A stretch of 64,000 nucleotides of DNA from JAVDCA01 sp963819385 (lineage in GTDB: Bacteria; Pseudomonadota; Alphaproteobacteria; Rhizobiales; Xanthobacteraceae). The DNA lies in assembly GCA_963819385.1 (NCBI GenBank), contig CAWFVV010000006.1, positions 3,224,001-3,288,000 of the forward strand. Direction: 5' to 3'. Position numbers and translations under genes: made by a program. Positions within the stretch are counted from its first letter, which is position 1; each line of letters begins with the position of its first letter. This document shows positions 16,367 to 26,723 of this stretch, piece by piece. The notes under the pieces are model-generated. The model saw only the letters and a program-made list of their open reading frames with translations, ran no database searches and was not told where the DNA came from.

Positions 16367-17356
16367 ATGAGGCTTCCCCGCAGACGCTTTTTGCAGCTCG
16401 CCGGCGGCGCCGCTGCGCTCCCGGCCCTCCCACGCATCGCCCGCGCGCAGGCTCCGGCAAGTATCTGGCCGGCGCGTCCGGTGCGCTGGATCGTGTCGTT
16501 CGCGGCCGGCGGCGCCAACGACACCACCGCGCGCATCATCGCGCAGTCCCTGTCGGATTATTTCGCGCAGCAGTTCTTCGTCGAGAACCATACGGGCGCC
16601 GGCGGCAATGTCGGCATGGAGGCAGCCCTGCGCGCGACGCCTGACGGCTACACGATCGCGTTCGTCACGCCGAACAATGCGATCGCGGCCACGCTGTACG
16701 AAAAGCTGCCGTTCAATTTCATCCGCGACAGCGCGCCGATCGCCGGCACCATGCAGCTGACGAACGTCCTGGTGGTCAACCCCAGCGTCCCAGTCCAGAA
16801 CCTCACCGAATTCATCGCCTACGTGAAAGCCAATCCGGGCAAGATCAACTTCGCGTCGGGCGGCGTCGGCACGTCGCCGCACCTCTCCGGCGAGCTGTTC
16901 AAGGCGATGACCGGCACCAACATGCTGCACGTGCCCTACCGCGGCGACGCGCCCGCGATCATCGACGTGCTCGCCGGCCAGGTGCAGGTCCTGTTCGACA
17001 ACCTTCCGGGCCCGTTCGGCCACATCAAATCCGGAAAGCTGCGCGCGCTGGGCGTGACCGCAGCGCAGCGCGTGCCCGAGCTGCCGGACGTGCCGGCGAT
17101 CGGCGAGGTCGTGCCGGGCTACGAGGCGAGCGTGTGGTACGGCATTTCGGCGCCCAAGGGCGTGCCGGCCGCGATCGTCGACAAGCTCAACCGCGCCGTG
17201 AACACGGTTCTCGCCGATCCGAAGCTGCAAGCGCGCCTCGCCCAGCTCGGCGGCAAGCCCATGCCGATGACGCCGGCCGAGTTCGGGCAATTGGTCGAAC
17301 GCGAAACCGCGAAATGGGCGAAGGTGATCAAGGAGGCGGGCATCAAGGCCGCGTGA
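16367..17356 (+). CDS. Bug/TctC-family solute-binding protein (second)
   Basis: The protein is 329 residues. A twin-arginine-type signal (PRRRFLQLAGG) is followed by the Bug fold: WPARPVRWIVSFAAGGANDTTAR, the GVGTSPHLSGELFK loop, MLHVPYRGDAPA and the KWAKVIKEAGIKAA ending. GTG 16364 and ATG 16367 are adjacent candidates; AAGGAGG sits best for the ATG. It is similar to the first Bug protein (267-1244), as the endings show. It converges on a third, more distant Bug gene 16 bases away. No TctAB genes accompany it. Confidence 0.92.
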   Translation: MRLPRRRFLQLAGGAAALPALPRIARAQAPASIWPARPVRWIVSFAAGGANDTTARIIAQSLSDYFAQQFFVENHTGAGGNVGMEAALRATPDGYTIAFVTPNNAIAATLYEKLPFNFIRDSAPIAGTMQLTNVLVVNPSVPVQNLTEFIAYVKANPGKINFASGGVGTSPHLSGELFKAMTGTNMLHVPYRGDAPAIIDVLAGQVQVLFDNLPGPFGHIKSGKLRALGVTAAQRVPELPDVPAIGEVVPGYEASVWYGISAPKGVPAAIVDKLNRAVNTVLADPKLQARLAQLGGKPMPMTPAEFGQLVERETAKWAKVIKEAGIKAA

Positions 17357-17372
17357 CGGGCGGCCGCGTTCC

Positions 17373-18353
17373 TCACTGCGGCACCACGCCGATCTCCTTC
17401 GCGAGCTCCCGCCACCGCGCCTGATCCGTGCGGATGAACGCCGCGGTGCTTTCCGGCGTGCCGGCACCTTCGGTGGCAACGCCGAACGTGTAGAGCCTTT
17501 CCTGGATGCCCGGCCCCTTGAGGACCACATCGATCTCGCGGTTGACCCGCGTCACGATCTCGGGCGGCGTGCCGGTCGGCGCCATCACGGCGAACCAGCC
17601 GTTGAGCGCCACGCCGGGCGCGAACTCAGCTACCGCCGGCAGATCGGGAAGCGCCGGGAAGCGCGCCGGCGAGGTCACGGCCAGCCGGCGCAGCTTGCCG
17701 GCCTCGACCATGGCGCGCGCCGCCGCGATCGAGCTCATCAGCACCTGGACGACGCCGCTCGCCGCGTCCTGCGTCATCTGGGCGGTGGAGCGATAGGGCA
17801 CCTCGACGAGGCCGAGGTCGGCGCGGCGGTTGAGCAGCTTGGCGGCGAACGGCGCCGCGCCGGCCGTGTTGTCGAACGCGATCGAGAGCTTGCCGCGGTT
17901 GGCCTTGGCGTAGGCGAAGAACTCCGGCACCGACTTCGCGGGCAGCTCGGCGTTGACCGACAGCATCTGCGGCCCGAGATTGCAGACCATGGCGACGGCG
18001 ACGAAGTCGCGCGCCGGATCGTACGGCAGCGTCTTGAACTGGATCGGGTTGACGCTGATCCCGGACGTCGCCGTGAACAGCAAGGTGTAGCCGTCCGGCG
18101 TCGCGCGCGCCGCGGCCTGATGCGCCAAGAGCCCGGAGGCGCCCGGCATGTTCTCGACGACGACCGGCTGGCCGAGCCGCGCGCCGATGCCGTTGGCGAC
18201 GAGCCGCGCCATGATATCGGTCGCGGTGCCGGCGCCGGTCGGTACGATCATCCGGATCGGCCGTGTCGGCCAGGCGGGACTGGTCTGTGCCTGAACAACG
18301 GACGAAAGCGCCGCGGCGACAAACGCCAAGACCAACCCCAGCACTCGTCCCAT
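17373..18353 (-). CDS. Bug/TctC-family solute-binding protein (third)
   Basis: The protein is 326 residues with a Sec-type signal peptide (cleavage near VQAQ) rather than the twin-arginine type of the other two Bug proteins here. The core motifs are WPTRPIRMIVPTGAGTATDIMAR, DGYTLLFTATSG and VEVPYRSTAQMTQD. It is clearly more divergent from the other two. It diverges from the MetE/UroD-fold gene at 18398 with a 44-base gap, so a shared regulatory region is likely and its ligand may relate to that enzyme. Confidence 0.92.
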   Translation of the reverse strand: MGRVLGLVLAFVAAALSSVVQAQTSPAWPTRPIRMIVPTGAGTATDIMARLVANGIGARLGQPVVVENMPGASGLLAHQAAARATPDGYTLLFTATSGISVNPIQFKTLPYDPARDFVAVAMVCNLGPQMLSVNAELPAKSVPEFFAYAKANRGKLSIAFDNTAGAAPFAAKLLNRRADLGLVEVPYRSTAQMTQDAASGVVQVLMSSIAAARAMVEAGKLRRLAVTSPARFPALPDLPAVAEFAPGVALNGWFAVMAPTGTPPEIVTRVNREIDVVLKGPGIQERLYTFGVATEGAGTPESTAAFIRTDQARWRELAKEIGVVPQ

Positions 18354-18397
18354 GAATCCTCCCTTGTGTTTCGCGGCTCGGTTTATTCGCCTACTCT

Positions 18398-19489
18398 ATG
18401 ACCGCACCTCGTTCGCGCAAAGGACATCCCGTGCCGGGTCAGCTTCATCTCGTCGGCAGCATTCCGCTCGATACGCCGCAGGAGGTGTTCGAGACCTTCG
18501 GCGCGCCGCTCGGCCAATATCTCGTCGCCATGCCGGACGGCGAAGTCGGGCCGCGCCGCCACTGGATCAGCCGCGTGCACTACCAGGTGCTCGCCGCGCA
18601 TCCCGAGCTCGAGATCGTGCAGCGCCCGGCGCCCGATGCCGACGGCGTCGAGCGGCAGTTTCCTCGCAACGCCGCCGATGCGTGGCACTTCCGGGTCAAG
18701 GCCGGCGTCAGGCAAGTGCGCTTCGGCGATCCCGGCTGGCGGCTCGGCTATGCGCGTGACGCGCTCAACTCGTATTTCGTCTTCCGCGTCATGAAGGAGC
18801 GCGGCGTGCTGCCGAAACACCTGCGTTTCCAGGTGTCGATCCCGATGGTCAACAGCGTGCTGCCGCCGCGCATTTTTCCCGAACCGGCCGACCTCGCGAA
18901 GGTGCGGCCCGGCTACGCCGCCGCGACCCGCGCCGAGATCGCGACCATCGTCGCAAAAATCCCCAACGACGAGCTGGCGCTGCAATGGGACTGCTCGACC
19001 GAGCTGCAGGACGCCTATGGCGGCATTCCGGGCCATCCGCGCGAGGGCGCGATCGAGCGCAATCTCGACGAGGTGCGCGCGCTCTCGCCGGCGATCCCGA
19101 GCGAGGTCGCGCTCGGCTATCACTTCTGCTTCGGCACGCTCGGCGGCTGGCCGCGCTTCGTGCCCGATGATCTCGGCCAGGCGGTCGCGCTCGCCAACGC
19201 GTTCGTCGCCGCGTCCGGACGCCGGGTCGACTGGATCCACCTGCCGGTGCTCGACCGCAGCGACGACGCGTTCTTCGCGCCGCTCGCGCGCCTCGCGCCG
19301 CAGGGCGCCCGCGTCTATCTCGGCGCCATCCACAACATGGGCACCTTCGCGCAGCGCCTCGCGGCCGCGCGCAAATATCTGCCGGAGTTCGGCCTCGGCG
19401 CCTATTGCGGCTTCGGCCGCCTGCCGCCGTCCGAGCTGCCGGCCGTTCTCGCCGACCATCTCAAGGCGGGCGAGCTGGCGGCGGCGTGA
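18398..19489 (+). CDS. MetE/UroD-fold protein, divergent member
   Basis: The protein is 363 residues of unassigned function. It has a VGSIPLDTPQEVF start, a QWDCSTE strand, and two of the MetE-type zinc sites: His 242 and Cys 244 in GYHFCFGTLGGW, and Cys 337 in YCGFGR. The glutamate ligand expected between them is not seen; the aligned strand reads VDWIHLPVL, which offers a His. This makes it the third protein of the superfamily in 20 kb and the least like a methionine synthase. The ATG at 18398 has no obvious Shine-Dalgarno, and a GTG at 18431 is possible. It is divergent from a Bug binding protein. Confidence 0.75.
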   Translation: MTAPRSRKGHPVPGQLHLVGSIPLDTPQEVFETFGAPLGQYLVAMPDGEVGPRRHWISRVHYQVLAAHPELEIVQRPAPDADGVERQFPRNAADAWHFRVKAGVRQVRFGDPGWRLGYARDALNSYFVFRVMKERGVLPKHLRFQVSIPMVNSVLPPRIFPEPADLAKVRPGYAAATRAEIATIVAKIPNDELALQWDCSTELQDAYGGIPGHPREGAIERNLDEVRALSPAIPSEVALGYHFCFGTLGGWPRFVPDDLGQAVALANAFVAASGRRVDWIHLPVLDRSDDAFFAPLARLAPQGARVYLGAIHNMGTFAQRLAAARKYLPEFGLGAYCGFGRLPPSELPAVLADHLKAGELAAA

Positions 19490-19511
19490 GGCGGCCGCCA
19501 GGATTGTCGAT

Positions 19512-20327
19512 TTAGAAATCGCTCAAGCCCAGCACGTCCGCCATCGAATAGAGCCCCGGCTTCCTGCCGCGCGCCCACAGCGCCGCCTTGACGGCGCCGC
19601 GCGCGAAGATCATGCGGTCCTCGGCCTTGTGGACGAGCTCGATGCGCTCGGCCGGGCCCGCGAACGTCACGGTGTGATCGCCGACAACCGTGCCGCCGCG
19701 TAGCGACGCAAAGCCGATGGCGCCGCGCTCGCGCGCGCCGGTGTGGCCGTCGCGGCCGCGCTCCGAGTGCTGCTCGAGATTGACGCCGCGCCCCTCGGCG
19801 GCGGCGCGGCCGAACATCAGCGCGGTGCCGGAGGGCGCGTCGATCTTCTTGTTGTGGTGCATCTCGACGATCTCGATGTCGAAGTCGTCGTCGAGCGCCT
19901 TAGCGACGCGCCGCACCAGGGCGGCCACGAGGTTGACGCCGAGGCTCATGTTGCCAGACTTGACGATGGCAGAGCGCTGCGCCGCGGTCGCGATCAGCTT
20001 CTCGTTCTCGGGCGAGAGCCCGGTGGTGCCGATGACGTGCACGAGGCCGCGCTTGGCGACGATCTCGGCGAGCGCGAGGGTGGCGGCCGGGATCGTGAAG
20101 TCGATCACGCCGTCGGCCTTGTCGAGCAGCGGCGCCGGATCGGCGGCGACGATCACGCCGTTCGTACCGACGCCGGCGAGCTCGCCGGCATCACGAGCCA
20201 TCACTGCCGATGCCGGCGCGTCGACGGCACCGACGAGCGTGACGCCGTCGGTCTCAGCGATCGCCTTGACCAGCGTGCGGCCCATGCGCCCGCCGGCGCC
20301 GGCCACGATCAGCCGCATGTCGGACAT
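19512..20327 (-). CDS. dapB: 4-hydroxy-tetrahydrodipicolinate reductase
   Basis: This enzyme catalyses the NAD(P)H-dependent step of lysine and diaminopimelate synthesis. The protein is 271 residues. The Rossmann motif VAGAGGRMGR is at the start, GTTG lies in the centre, and the catalytic region EIVEMHHNKKIDAPSGTA is intact, as is the substrate site NMSLGVN. ATG 20327 is preferred (GAGGTGA upstream). It follows pyrF and the DUF1330 gene in the same direction but is separated from them by a palindromic element, so it may have its own promoter. Confidence 0.96.
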   Translation of the reverse strand: MSDMRLIVAGAGGRMGRTLVKAIAETDGVTLVGAVDAPASAVMARDAGELAGVGTNGVIVAADPAPLLDKADGVIDFTIPAATLALAEIVAKRGLVHVIGTTGLSPENEKLIATAAQRSAIVKSGNMSLGVNLVAALVRRVAKALDDDFDIEIVEMHHNKKIDAPSGTALMFGRAAAEGRGVNLEQHSERGRDGHTGARERGAIGFASLRGGTVVGDHTVTFAGPAERIELVHKAEDRMIFARGAVKAALWARGRKPGLYSMADVLGLSDF

Positions 20328-20353
20328 GGAATCACCTCGGCATGAACTGCACA

Positions 20354-20444
20354 CGTCATGCCCGCGCTTGTCGCGGGCATCCACGTCTTAATTCATCCCT
20401 CAGCATGGAAGACGTGGATGGCCGGGACAAGCCCGGCCATGACG
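20354..20444. repeat. Compound palindromic repeat, family E
   Basis: The left half is CGTCATGCCCGCGCTTGTCGC... and the right half ...GGGACAAGCCCGGCCATGACG, with GACGTGGATG and its complement inside. It is an imperfect 91-base palindrome made of two hairpins. Fragments of the same family are at 9799-9831 and 37541-37574. It lies between the DUF1330 gene and dapB. Confidence 0.75.
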
Positions 20445-20448
20445 TCTC

Positions 20449-21081
20449 TCAGTGCACCGGGCCGTCATAACCCTCGACGACGACGAGATCGAGCTCGCCC
20501 TTGCCGTCCCGCAGCCGCTTCGCCGCCTGGTACTCGGGCGAGTGATAGCACGCGAGGGCCGCGTCGTAGCTCGGGAATTCCAGCACCACGGTGCGGCCGC
20601 GCACCTGGCCTTCCGGCACCTCGCGGGTGCCGCCGCGGACCAGGAAATGGCCACCAAATTTGCTGAAGGCCGCGCCGTTGGCGGCTTGGTAGGCCTTGTA
20701 GCCCTCGGGGTCGGTGATATCGACGTGGCCAACCCAGTAGCCCTTGCGCGCCGCGGGCGCCGGTGGCGCGGCCGATGGTGGCGGCTGCGGACCGTCGTAA
20801 CCCTCGACGATGACGAAATCGCCGGTCGAGTTGGCGAGGCGCAGCGGCCGCGCCGATTGATACTCGGGCGAGCGATAGCAGGCGAGCGCGGCCGCGTAGT
20901 CGGGAAACGCGCGCAGCACGACGCGGGCGCGGAAACGCCCTTCGACCACCTCGGCCTTGCCGCCGCGCACCAGCGCGACGCCGCTGTACTTGTGATGGGC
21001 GGGCGGCGTCGCGGCCGTATAGGCCTTGTAGCCCTCGGGATCGCGCACATCGATCTGCGGAATCCAATAACCCTTCGGCAT
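20449..21081 (-). CDS. Tandem DUF1330 domain protein
   Basis: The protein is 210 residues made of two DUF1330 domains (about 1-95 and 112-208) joined by a Pro/Ala-rich linker (PPPSAAPPAPAA). Each copy has KGYW...DPEGYKAY, an LVRGG turn, an FP(D/S)Y motif, ALACY(R/H)SPEYQ and a VVEGYDGP ending. DUF1330 belongs to the dimeric alpha-beta barrel superfamily, usually single-domain, so the fusion makes a built-in dimer. AAGGGAG precedes the ATG. It starts 14 bases after pyrF ends, so it is in the pyrF operon. The function is unknown. Confidence 0.88.
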   Translation of the reverse strand: MPKGYWIPQIDVRDPEGYKAYTAATPPAHHKYSGVALVRGGKAEVVEGRFRARVVLRAFPDYAAALACYRSPEYQSARPLRLANSTGDFVIVEGYDGPQPPPSAAPPAPAARKGYWVGHVDITDPEGYKAYQAANGAAFSKFGGHFLVRGGTREVPEGQVRGRTVVLEFPSYDAALACYHSPEYQAAKRLRDGKGELDLVVVEGYDGPVH

Positions 21082-21095
21082 GCCGACCGCTCCCT

Positions 21096-21797
21096 TCAGG
21101 TACTCACCAGCGCTTCGCTGATCTCGGCCACGATCGCCTGCGCGGCCGCCTTCGGGTCCGCTGCCGCGACGATCGGGCGGCCGACCACGAGATAGTCGGC
21201 GCCGGCCGCAATCGCGGCTGCCGGCGTCATGATGCGCTTCTGGTCGCCGCTGTCGGCGCCGGCCGGGCGGATGCCCGGCGTCACCAGAACCACGCTGTGA
21301 CCAAGGGCAGCGCGCAACTGAGTGGCTTCCGCCGCCGAGCAGACGAGGCCATCGATCCCCATGTCGCGGGCCTGGGCGGCGCGCTCGGCGACGAGCTCGG
21401 CCACGGTGAAATCGTAGCCCGCGGCCGCGAGATCGGCGTCGTCGTAGGACGTGAGCACCGTGACGGCGAGGATGCGCAGGCTCGATTGTCCGCGCGCCTC
21501 GATGGCGGCCTTCATGGTCTGCGGATAGGCGTGCACCGTGAGGAAGGACGCGCCGAGGCGCGCGACGCTTTCGACGCCGCGCGCGACCGTGTTGCCGATG
21601 TCGTGCAGCTTGAGATCGAGAAACACCTGCTTGCCGGCGCCCGCCAGCCGCTCGGCGAACGGCAGGCCGCCCGCAAAGGCGAGCTGATAGCCGATCTTGT
21701 AGAACGAGACCGCGTCGCCGAGCCGCGTCACCAGCGCGTCCGCGGCCTCGACCGAGGGCAGGTCGAGAGCGACGATCAGGCGGTCGCGGGGCTCCAT
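21096..21797 (-). CDS. pyrF: Orotidine 5'-phosphate decarboxylase
   Basis: This enzyme makes UMP in the last step of pyrimidine synthesis. The protein is 233 residues. The catalytic array DLKLHDI (Asp 61, Lys 63, Asp 66) is present, along with LIVALDLPS at the N-terminus and the phosphate-binding end (TPGIRP, VVGRPI). It is a type-I PyrF as in most proteobacteria. It is followed closely by the DUF1330 tandem gene. Confidence 0.97.
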   Translation of the reverse strand: MEPRDRLIVALDLPSVEAADALVTRLGDAVSFYKIGYQLAFAGGLPFAERLAGAGKQVFLDLKLHDIGNTVARGVESVARLGASFLTVHAYPQTMKAAIEARGQSSLRILAVTVLTSYDDADLAAAGYDFTVAELVAERAAQARDMGIDGLVCSAAEATQLRAALGHSVVLVTPGIRPAGADSGDQKRIMTPAAAIAAGADYLVVGRPIVAAADPKAAAQAIVAEISEALVST

Positions 21798-21830
21798 CGC
21801 GGGCTTCTCCTTCTCGTTCTTGCTTCATCG

Positions 21831-21874
21831 AGCATGATCTTTTCCGAAAACCGGCGTCCACTTTTCGTCATGCT
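21831..21874. repeat. Palindromic repeat, family D, copy 2
   Basis: AGCATGATCTTTTCCGAAAA...CACTTTTCGTCATGCT is the inverted-orientation relative of the element at 7424-7469. It lies just upstream of the pyrF start and ends where the flavin reductase gene stops. Confidence 0.7.
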
Positions 21875-22455
21875 CTACGCCAAGTAGCGCGTCGCGTCGA
21901 CCAGCCGCCGCAGCAGGGCGCGCAGCGCCTCGGCGGTGCGTGGATCGTGCAGGCTGTCGTCCGTGTCGAATGCGTTGGCGGCGTCGCGCACCGCCACCTG
22001 CTCGGGCAACACCGTCGCGCCGCAGCCGAGCTCGAGCACCTGGCGCACCGCCATCAATCCGCGATAGCCGCCGAGCGTGCCCGGCGAGGCGGCCGCGAGC
22101 GCAAAGACGCGATTGCGAAAAGCCGCAAGCGGCGCATCGGTTCCCTCGCGCACGCGCGATATCCAGTCGATCGTGTTCTTGAGGAGCGGCGTCACCGACG
22201 CGTTGTACTCGCCCGTCGCGATGAACACGCCGGCGTGCTGCATCATCATCCGCTTGAGCTTGACGGCATGCTCGGGCGGTCCCGACTTCGCTTCGAGATC
22301 GCCGTCGTAAAGCGGCAGCGGAAATCCTGCAGCGAGATGTGCGTGGGCTCGGCTTCGGCGAGCGCCAAGAGCTTGGTCGCGAGGGCCGCGAGCCGCGCAT
22401 TGTGCGAGCCGGTGCGGATCGAGCCGGCGAAGACGAGGATTTTGGGACGCGTCAC
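21875..22455 (-). CDS. NADPH-dependent FMN reductase family protein; apparent single-base deletion
   Basis: This is a flavodoxin-like flavin or quinone reductase of about 193 residues. The N-terminal FMN-phosphate loop FAGSIRTGSHNARL is in one frame and ATGEYNASVTPLLKNTIDWIS (the second flavin site) is in another. Restoring one base in the GG at 22320-22321 joins them as QDFPLPLYDGDLEAKSG, exactly what the family has. So the gene is very likely intact in the cell, or a very fresh pseudogene. The start is GTG 22455 with GGAG 6 bases upstream. Confidence 0.85.
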
Positions 22456-22492
22456 CGGCAGCTCCGGAGACAGTGGGCGAGACTAAAGAGCG

Positions 22493-23095
22493 TCAGCCCT
22501 TGCGATAGACCCAGACCTGCGCCGGCGGCAGGTTGCGCCAGATGCGCTCGGTCGAGCGCGCATGCACGCCCGGCAGATTGCGCGGGATCGGCGACACCAC
22601 CGCATAGGTGAACTGGATGAAGGGCGCGCTCGGCAGCAGCAGCCCGAACGCATCGGAGATCAGCCGCAGGCGGGTGCGCACCGGCTTGGTGAAGAGCGGA
22701 AGGCCCGACACCACCGCGGCCGCAGGCTCGCGCAGCAGCGTGCCGAGCAGATGCTTGAGCCGGTAGGCGTCGCCCTGCACCACGGTCGCGGCGGGATAGC
22801 GCGAGCGCAGCATGCGGCAGAACACCGGATTGAACTCGACCAGCACGAGGCGCGCCGGATCGACGCCGTGCTCGACCAGCGCCTCGGTCACCGGCCCGGT
22901 GCCGGGTCCGAGCTCGACGATCGGCCCGGATACATTCGTGTCGACCAGCCGCGCCATCGCGCGCGCCAGCAGCTTGCCGGACGGCATGACGGCGCCGGTC
23001 GACAGCGGCTTTTCGATCCACGAGCGGAGAAACTGGACCTCGTCGTCGATCCGCAGGGTCTTCTTGGCGATGCTCAGCGTAGTCTGAAGCGGCAT
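22493..23095 (-). CDS. pmtA: Class I SAM methyltransferase, PmtA-like phospholipid N-methyltransferase
   Basis: The protein is 200 residues. The SAM-binding motif VELGPGTGPVTEAL (near residue 70) and the later LVLVEFN and VVSGLPLF motifs match the rhizobial PmtA type, which methylates phosphatidylethanolamine toward phosphatidylcholine. A position downstream of dnaJ fits Bradyrhizobium-like genomes. ATG 23095 is preferred over an in-frame GTG at 23134 because AAAGG lies 5 bases before it. Three GTGAC repeats lie 34-66 bases upstream. A general rRNA-dimethylase-like role is the alternative. Confidence 0.78.
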   Translation of the reverse strand: MPLQTTLSIAKKTLRIDDEVQFLRSWIEKPLSTGAVMPSGKLLARAMARLVDTNVSGPIVELGPGTGPVTEALVEHGVDPARLVLVEFNPVFCRMLRSRYPAATVVQGDAYRLKHLLGTLLREPAAAVVSGLPLFTKPVRTRLRLISDAFGLLLPSAPFIQFTYAVVSPIPRNLPGVHARSTERIWRNLPPAQVWVYRKG

Positions 23096-23128
23096 GGAGG
23101 CCTTTGACGGCTGATGATGAGACCCCGT

Positions 23129-23161
23129 GGTCACGATTTGGTCACCATATTGTCACGGGTA
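23129..23161 (-). promoter_or_regulatory. Three GTGAC direct repeats with 11-bp period
   Basis: Read on the minus strand, GTGAC occurs three times at exact 11-base intervals (GTGAC-6-GTGAC-6-GTGAC), just upstream of the pmtA start. One repeat per helical turn puts all copies on the same DNA face, as in arrays for a cooperatively binding regulator. No known regulator is assigned. Confidence 0.4.
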
Positions 23162-23165
23162 TCGG

Positions 23166-23215
23166 CCCGTAAGTCCAGGGTCAAGAGGAGCCCGCAAGTC
23201 CACGCTCAAGAGGAT
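23166..23215. repeat. Two tandem 25-bp repeats
   Basis: The units at 23166-23190 and 23191-23215 match at 21 of 25 positions (CCCG-AAGTCCA--CTCAAGAGGA core). They lie between the dnaJ stop and pmtA, beside the GTGAC array. They could be a simple duplication. Confidence 0.55.
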
Positions 23216-23222
23216 CGAAAGG

Positions 23223-24354
23223 TCAGGACGGGCTCGGCCGGTTTCCGAAAAATTCCTTGACTTTACCGAAGAATCCAGCGGCCTCCGGCTGCGTATCCTT
23301 CGACGATAGACGTTCGAATTCTGACAACAACTCACGCTGGCGCTTGGTCAGATTTTGCGGCGTCTCGACCATGACTTGCACATACATGTCGCCAACCTGC
23401 TTGGTGCGCAGCACCGGCATGCCACGCGACTGCAGCCGGAAGCGGCGGCCCGACTGGGTGCCTTCCGGGATCTTCACCTTGGTCTGTTTGCCGTCGATGG
23501 TCGGCACCTCGAACTCGCCGCCCAGCGCTGCCGCCACCATCGAGATCGGCACGCGGCAGTGCAGGTCGGCGCCGTCGCGCTGGAAGAAGTCGTGGCCGCC
23601 GACCGAGAGGAAGATGTAGAGGTCGCCGGCCGGCCCGCCGCGCGCGCCGGCGTCGCCCTCGCCGGCAAGCCGGATGCGGGTGCCGTCCTCGACGCCGGCC
23701 GGAATGTTGACCGACAGGTTGCGGTCGCGCTGCACCCGGCCGGAGCCGGCACAGGACGGGCAGGGATCGTCGATCACCTGGCCGCGGCCGTGGCAGGCCG
23801 GACAAGTGCGTTCGAGCGTGAAGAAGCCCTGGGTCTGGCGGATCTTGCCGTGGCCCGCGCAGGTCGCGCAGGTCTTCGGCTTGGCGCCGCCCTTGGCGCC
23901 GCTGCCGGAGCAGACCTCGCAGGTGACCGACGTCGGGAGGCGCACCTGCGCGGCCTTGCCGGCATAGGCCTCCTCGAGCGTGATCTCCATGGTGTAGCGG
24001 ACATCGTTGCCGCGCTCGCGGCCGCCGCCGCGCCCGCGCCGGCCGCCCATGCCGAAGAAGTCGTCGAAGATGTCCGCGAACGTCGAGGCGAAGTCGGCCC
24101 CGAAGCCGGGCGCGGCCGCCCGCGCCTTGCTCGAACGCCGCGTGGCCGTAGCGATCGTAGGCCGCGCGCTTGTTCGGGTCCTTAAGGATCTCGTAGGCTT
24201 CGTTGAGTTCCTTGAACTTGTGCTCGCAATCCTTGTCGCCCGGATTGCGGTCGGGATGATGCTTCATCGCGAGCTTGCGGAACGCGGTCTTGATGTCCGC
24301 GTCGCCCGCCGTGCGCGCTATGCCGAGGATCTCGTAAAAATCGCGCTTCGCCAC
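23223..24354 (-). CDS. dnaJ: Chaperone DnaJ; apparent one-base insertion
   Basis: This is the co-chaperone of DnaK, about 376 residues. The J domain has its HPD (residues 33-35). Four zinc-finger repeats follow: CEVCSGSG, CATCAGHG, CPACHGRG and CPSCAGSG. The C-terminal substrate domain is complete. The frame breaks in the Gly-rich linker: removing one G from the run at 24108-24110 joins the J domain to GFGADFASTFADIFDDFFGM. The start is GTG 24354, which aligns with the usual M-A-K-R-D start of DnaJ. It is 104 bases downstream of dnaK and probably cotranscribed. Confidence 0.93.
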
Positions 24355-24458
24355 CTCAGCGCCCTCTTGGCCCGAACATGCCGAGCCCGACGCCGCACGG
24401 CGCCGGGCTCCGGTCATGTGTCATAGTTCGCGGCCCGCATCAAAGGAAGGCCGTCGGC

Positions 24459-26379
<1,921 letters not shown>

Positions 26380-26521
26380 TGTCTTCCCTCTCTTTTCAGC
26401 AGATCGGACGGGCCTTTGCAGCACCCGCACAGGACGTCCGCCGGATTGATGAACCCGGGCAGATCGCCCCGCCGACCCCTTCAGGACAATACACTCCCGC
26501 CGCCCTCGGCGGGTTCACACG

Positions 26522-26552
26522 CTCATATAGGAGGGCCGCATTGCGCCGCAAG
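26522..26552 (-). promoter_or_regulatory. RpoH (sigma-32)-type promoter of dnaK
   Basis: On the minus strand the sequence is CTTG (26552-26549), 17 bases, then CCTATATGAG (26531-26522). This fits in full the alphaproteobacterial heat-shock consensus CTTG-N17/18-CYTATNTNNG as I know it. Transcription would start near 26515, leaving a leader of about 136 bases before the dnaK ATG. The gap 26380-26723 holds this promoter and no gene. Its other side must also contain the promoter of the GT87 gene, which I cannot locate. Confidence 0.75.
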
Positions 26553-26723
26553 TCAGGCGGACAAGGAATCCGGACGCCAGTTCAGTGGGATCGCGGCTGG
26601 TTCAAGCTTCCTTAACGCCGGCCGGCTACGACCCGGGTCGGTCGCTGGAGGCCGCCCTATGCGCCCGGTCTGACCAACCCCTGTCCACGCGGGGCCCGCA
26701 ACCCCGCATCTGGATGCCCATCG

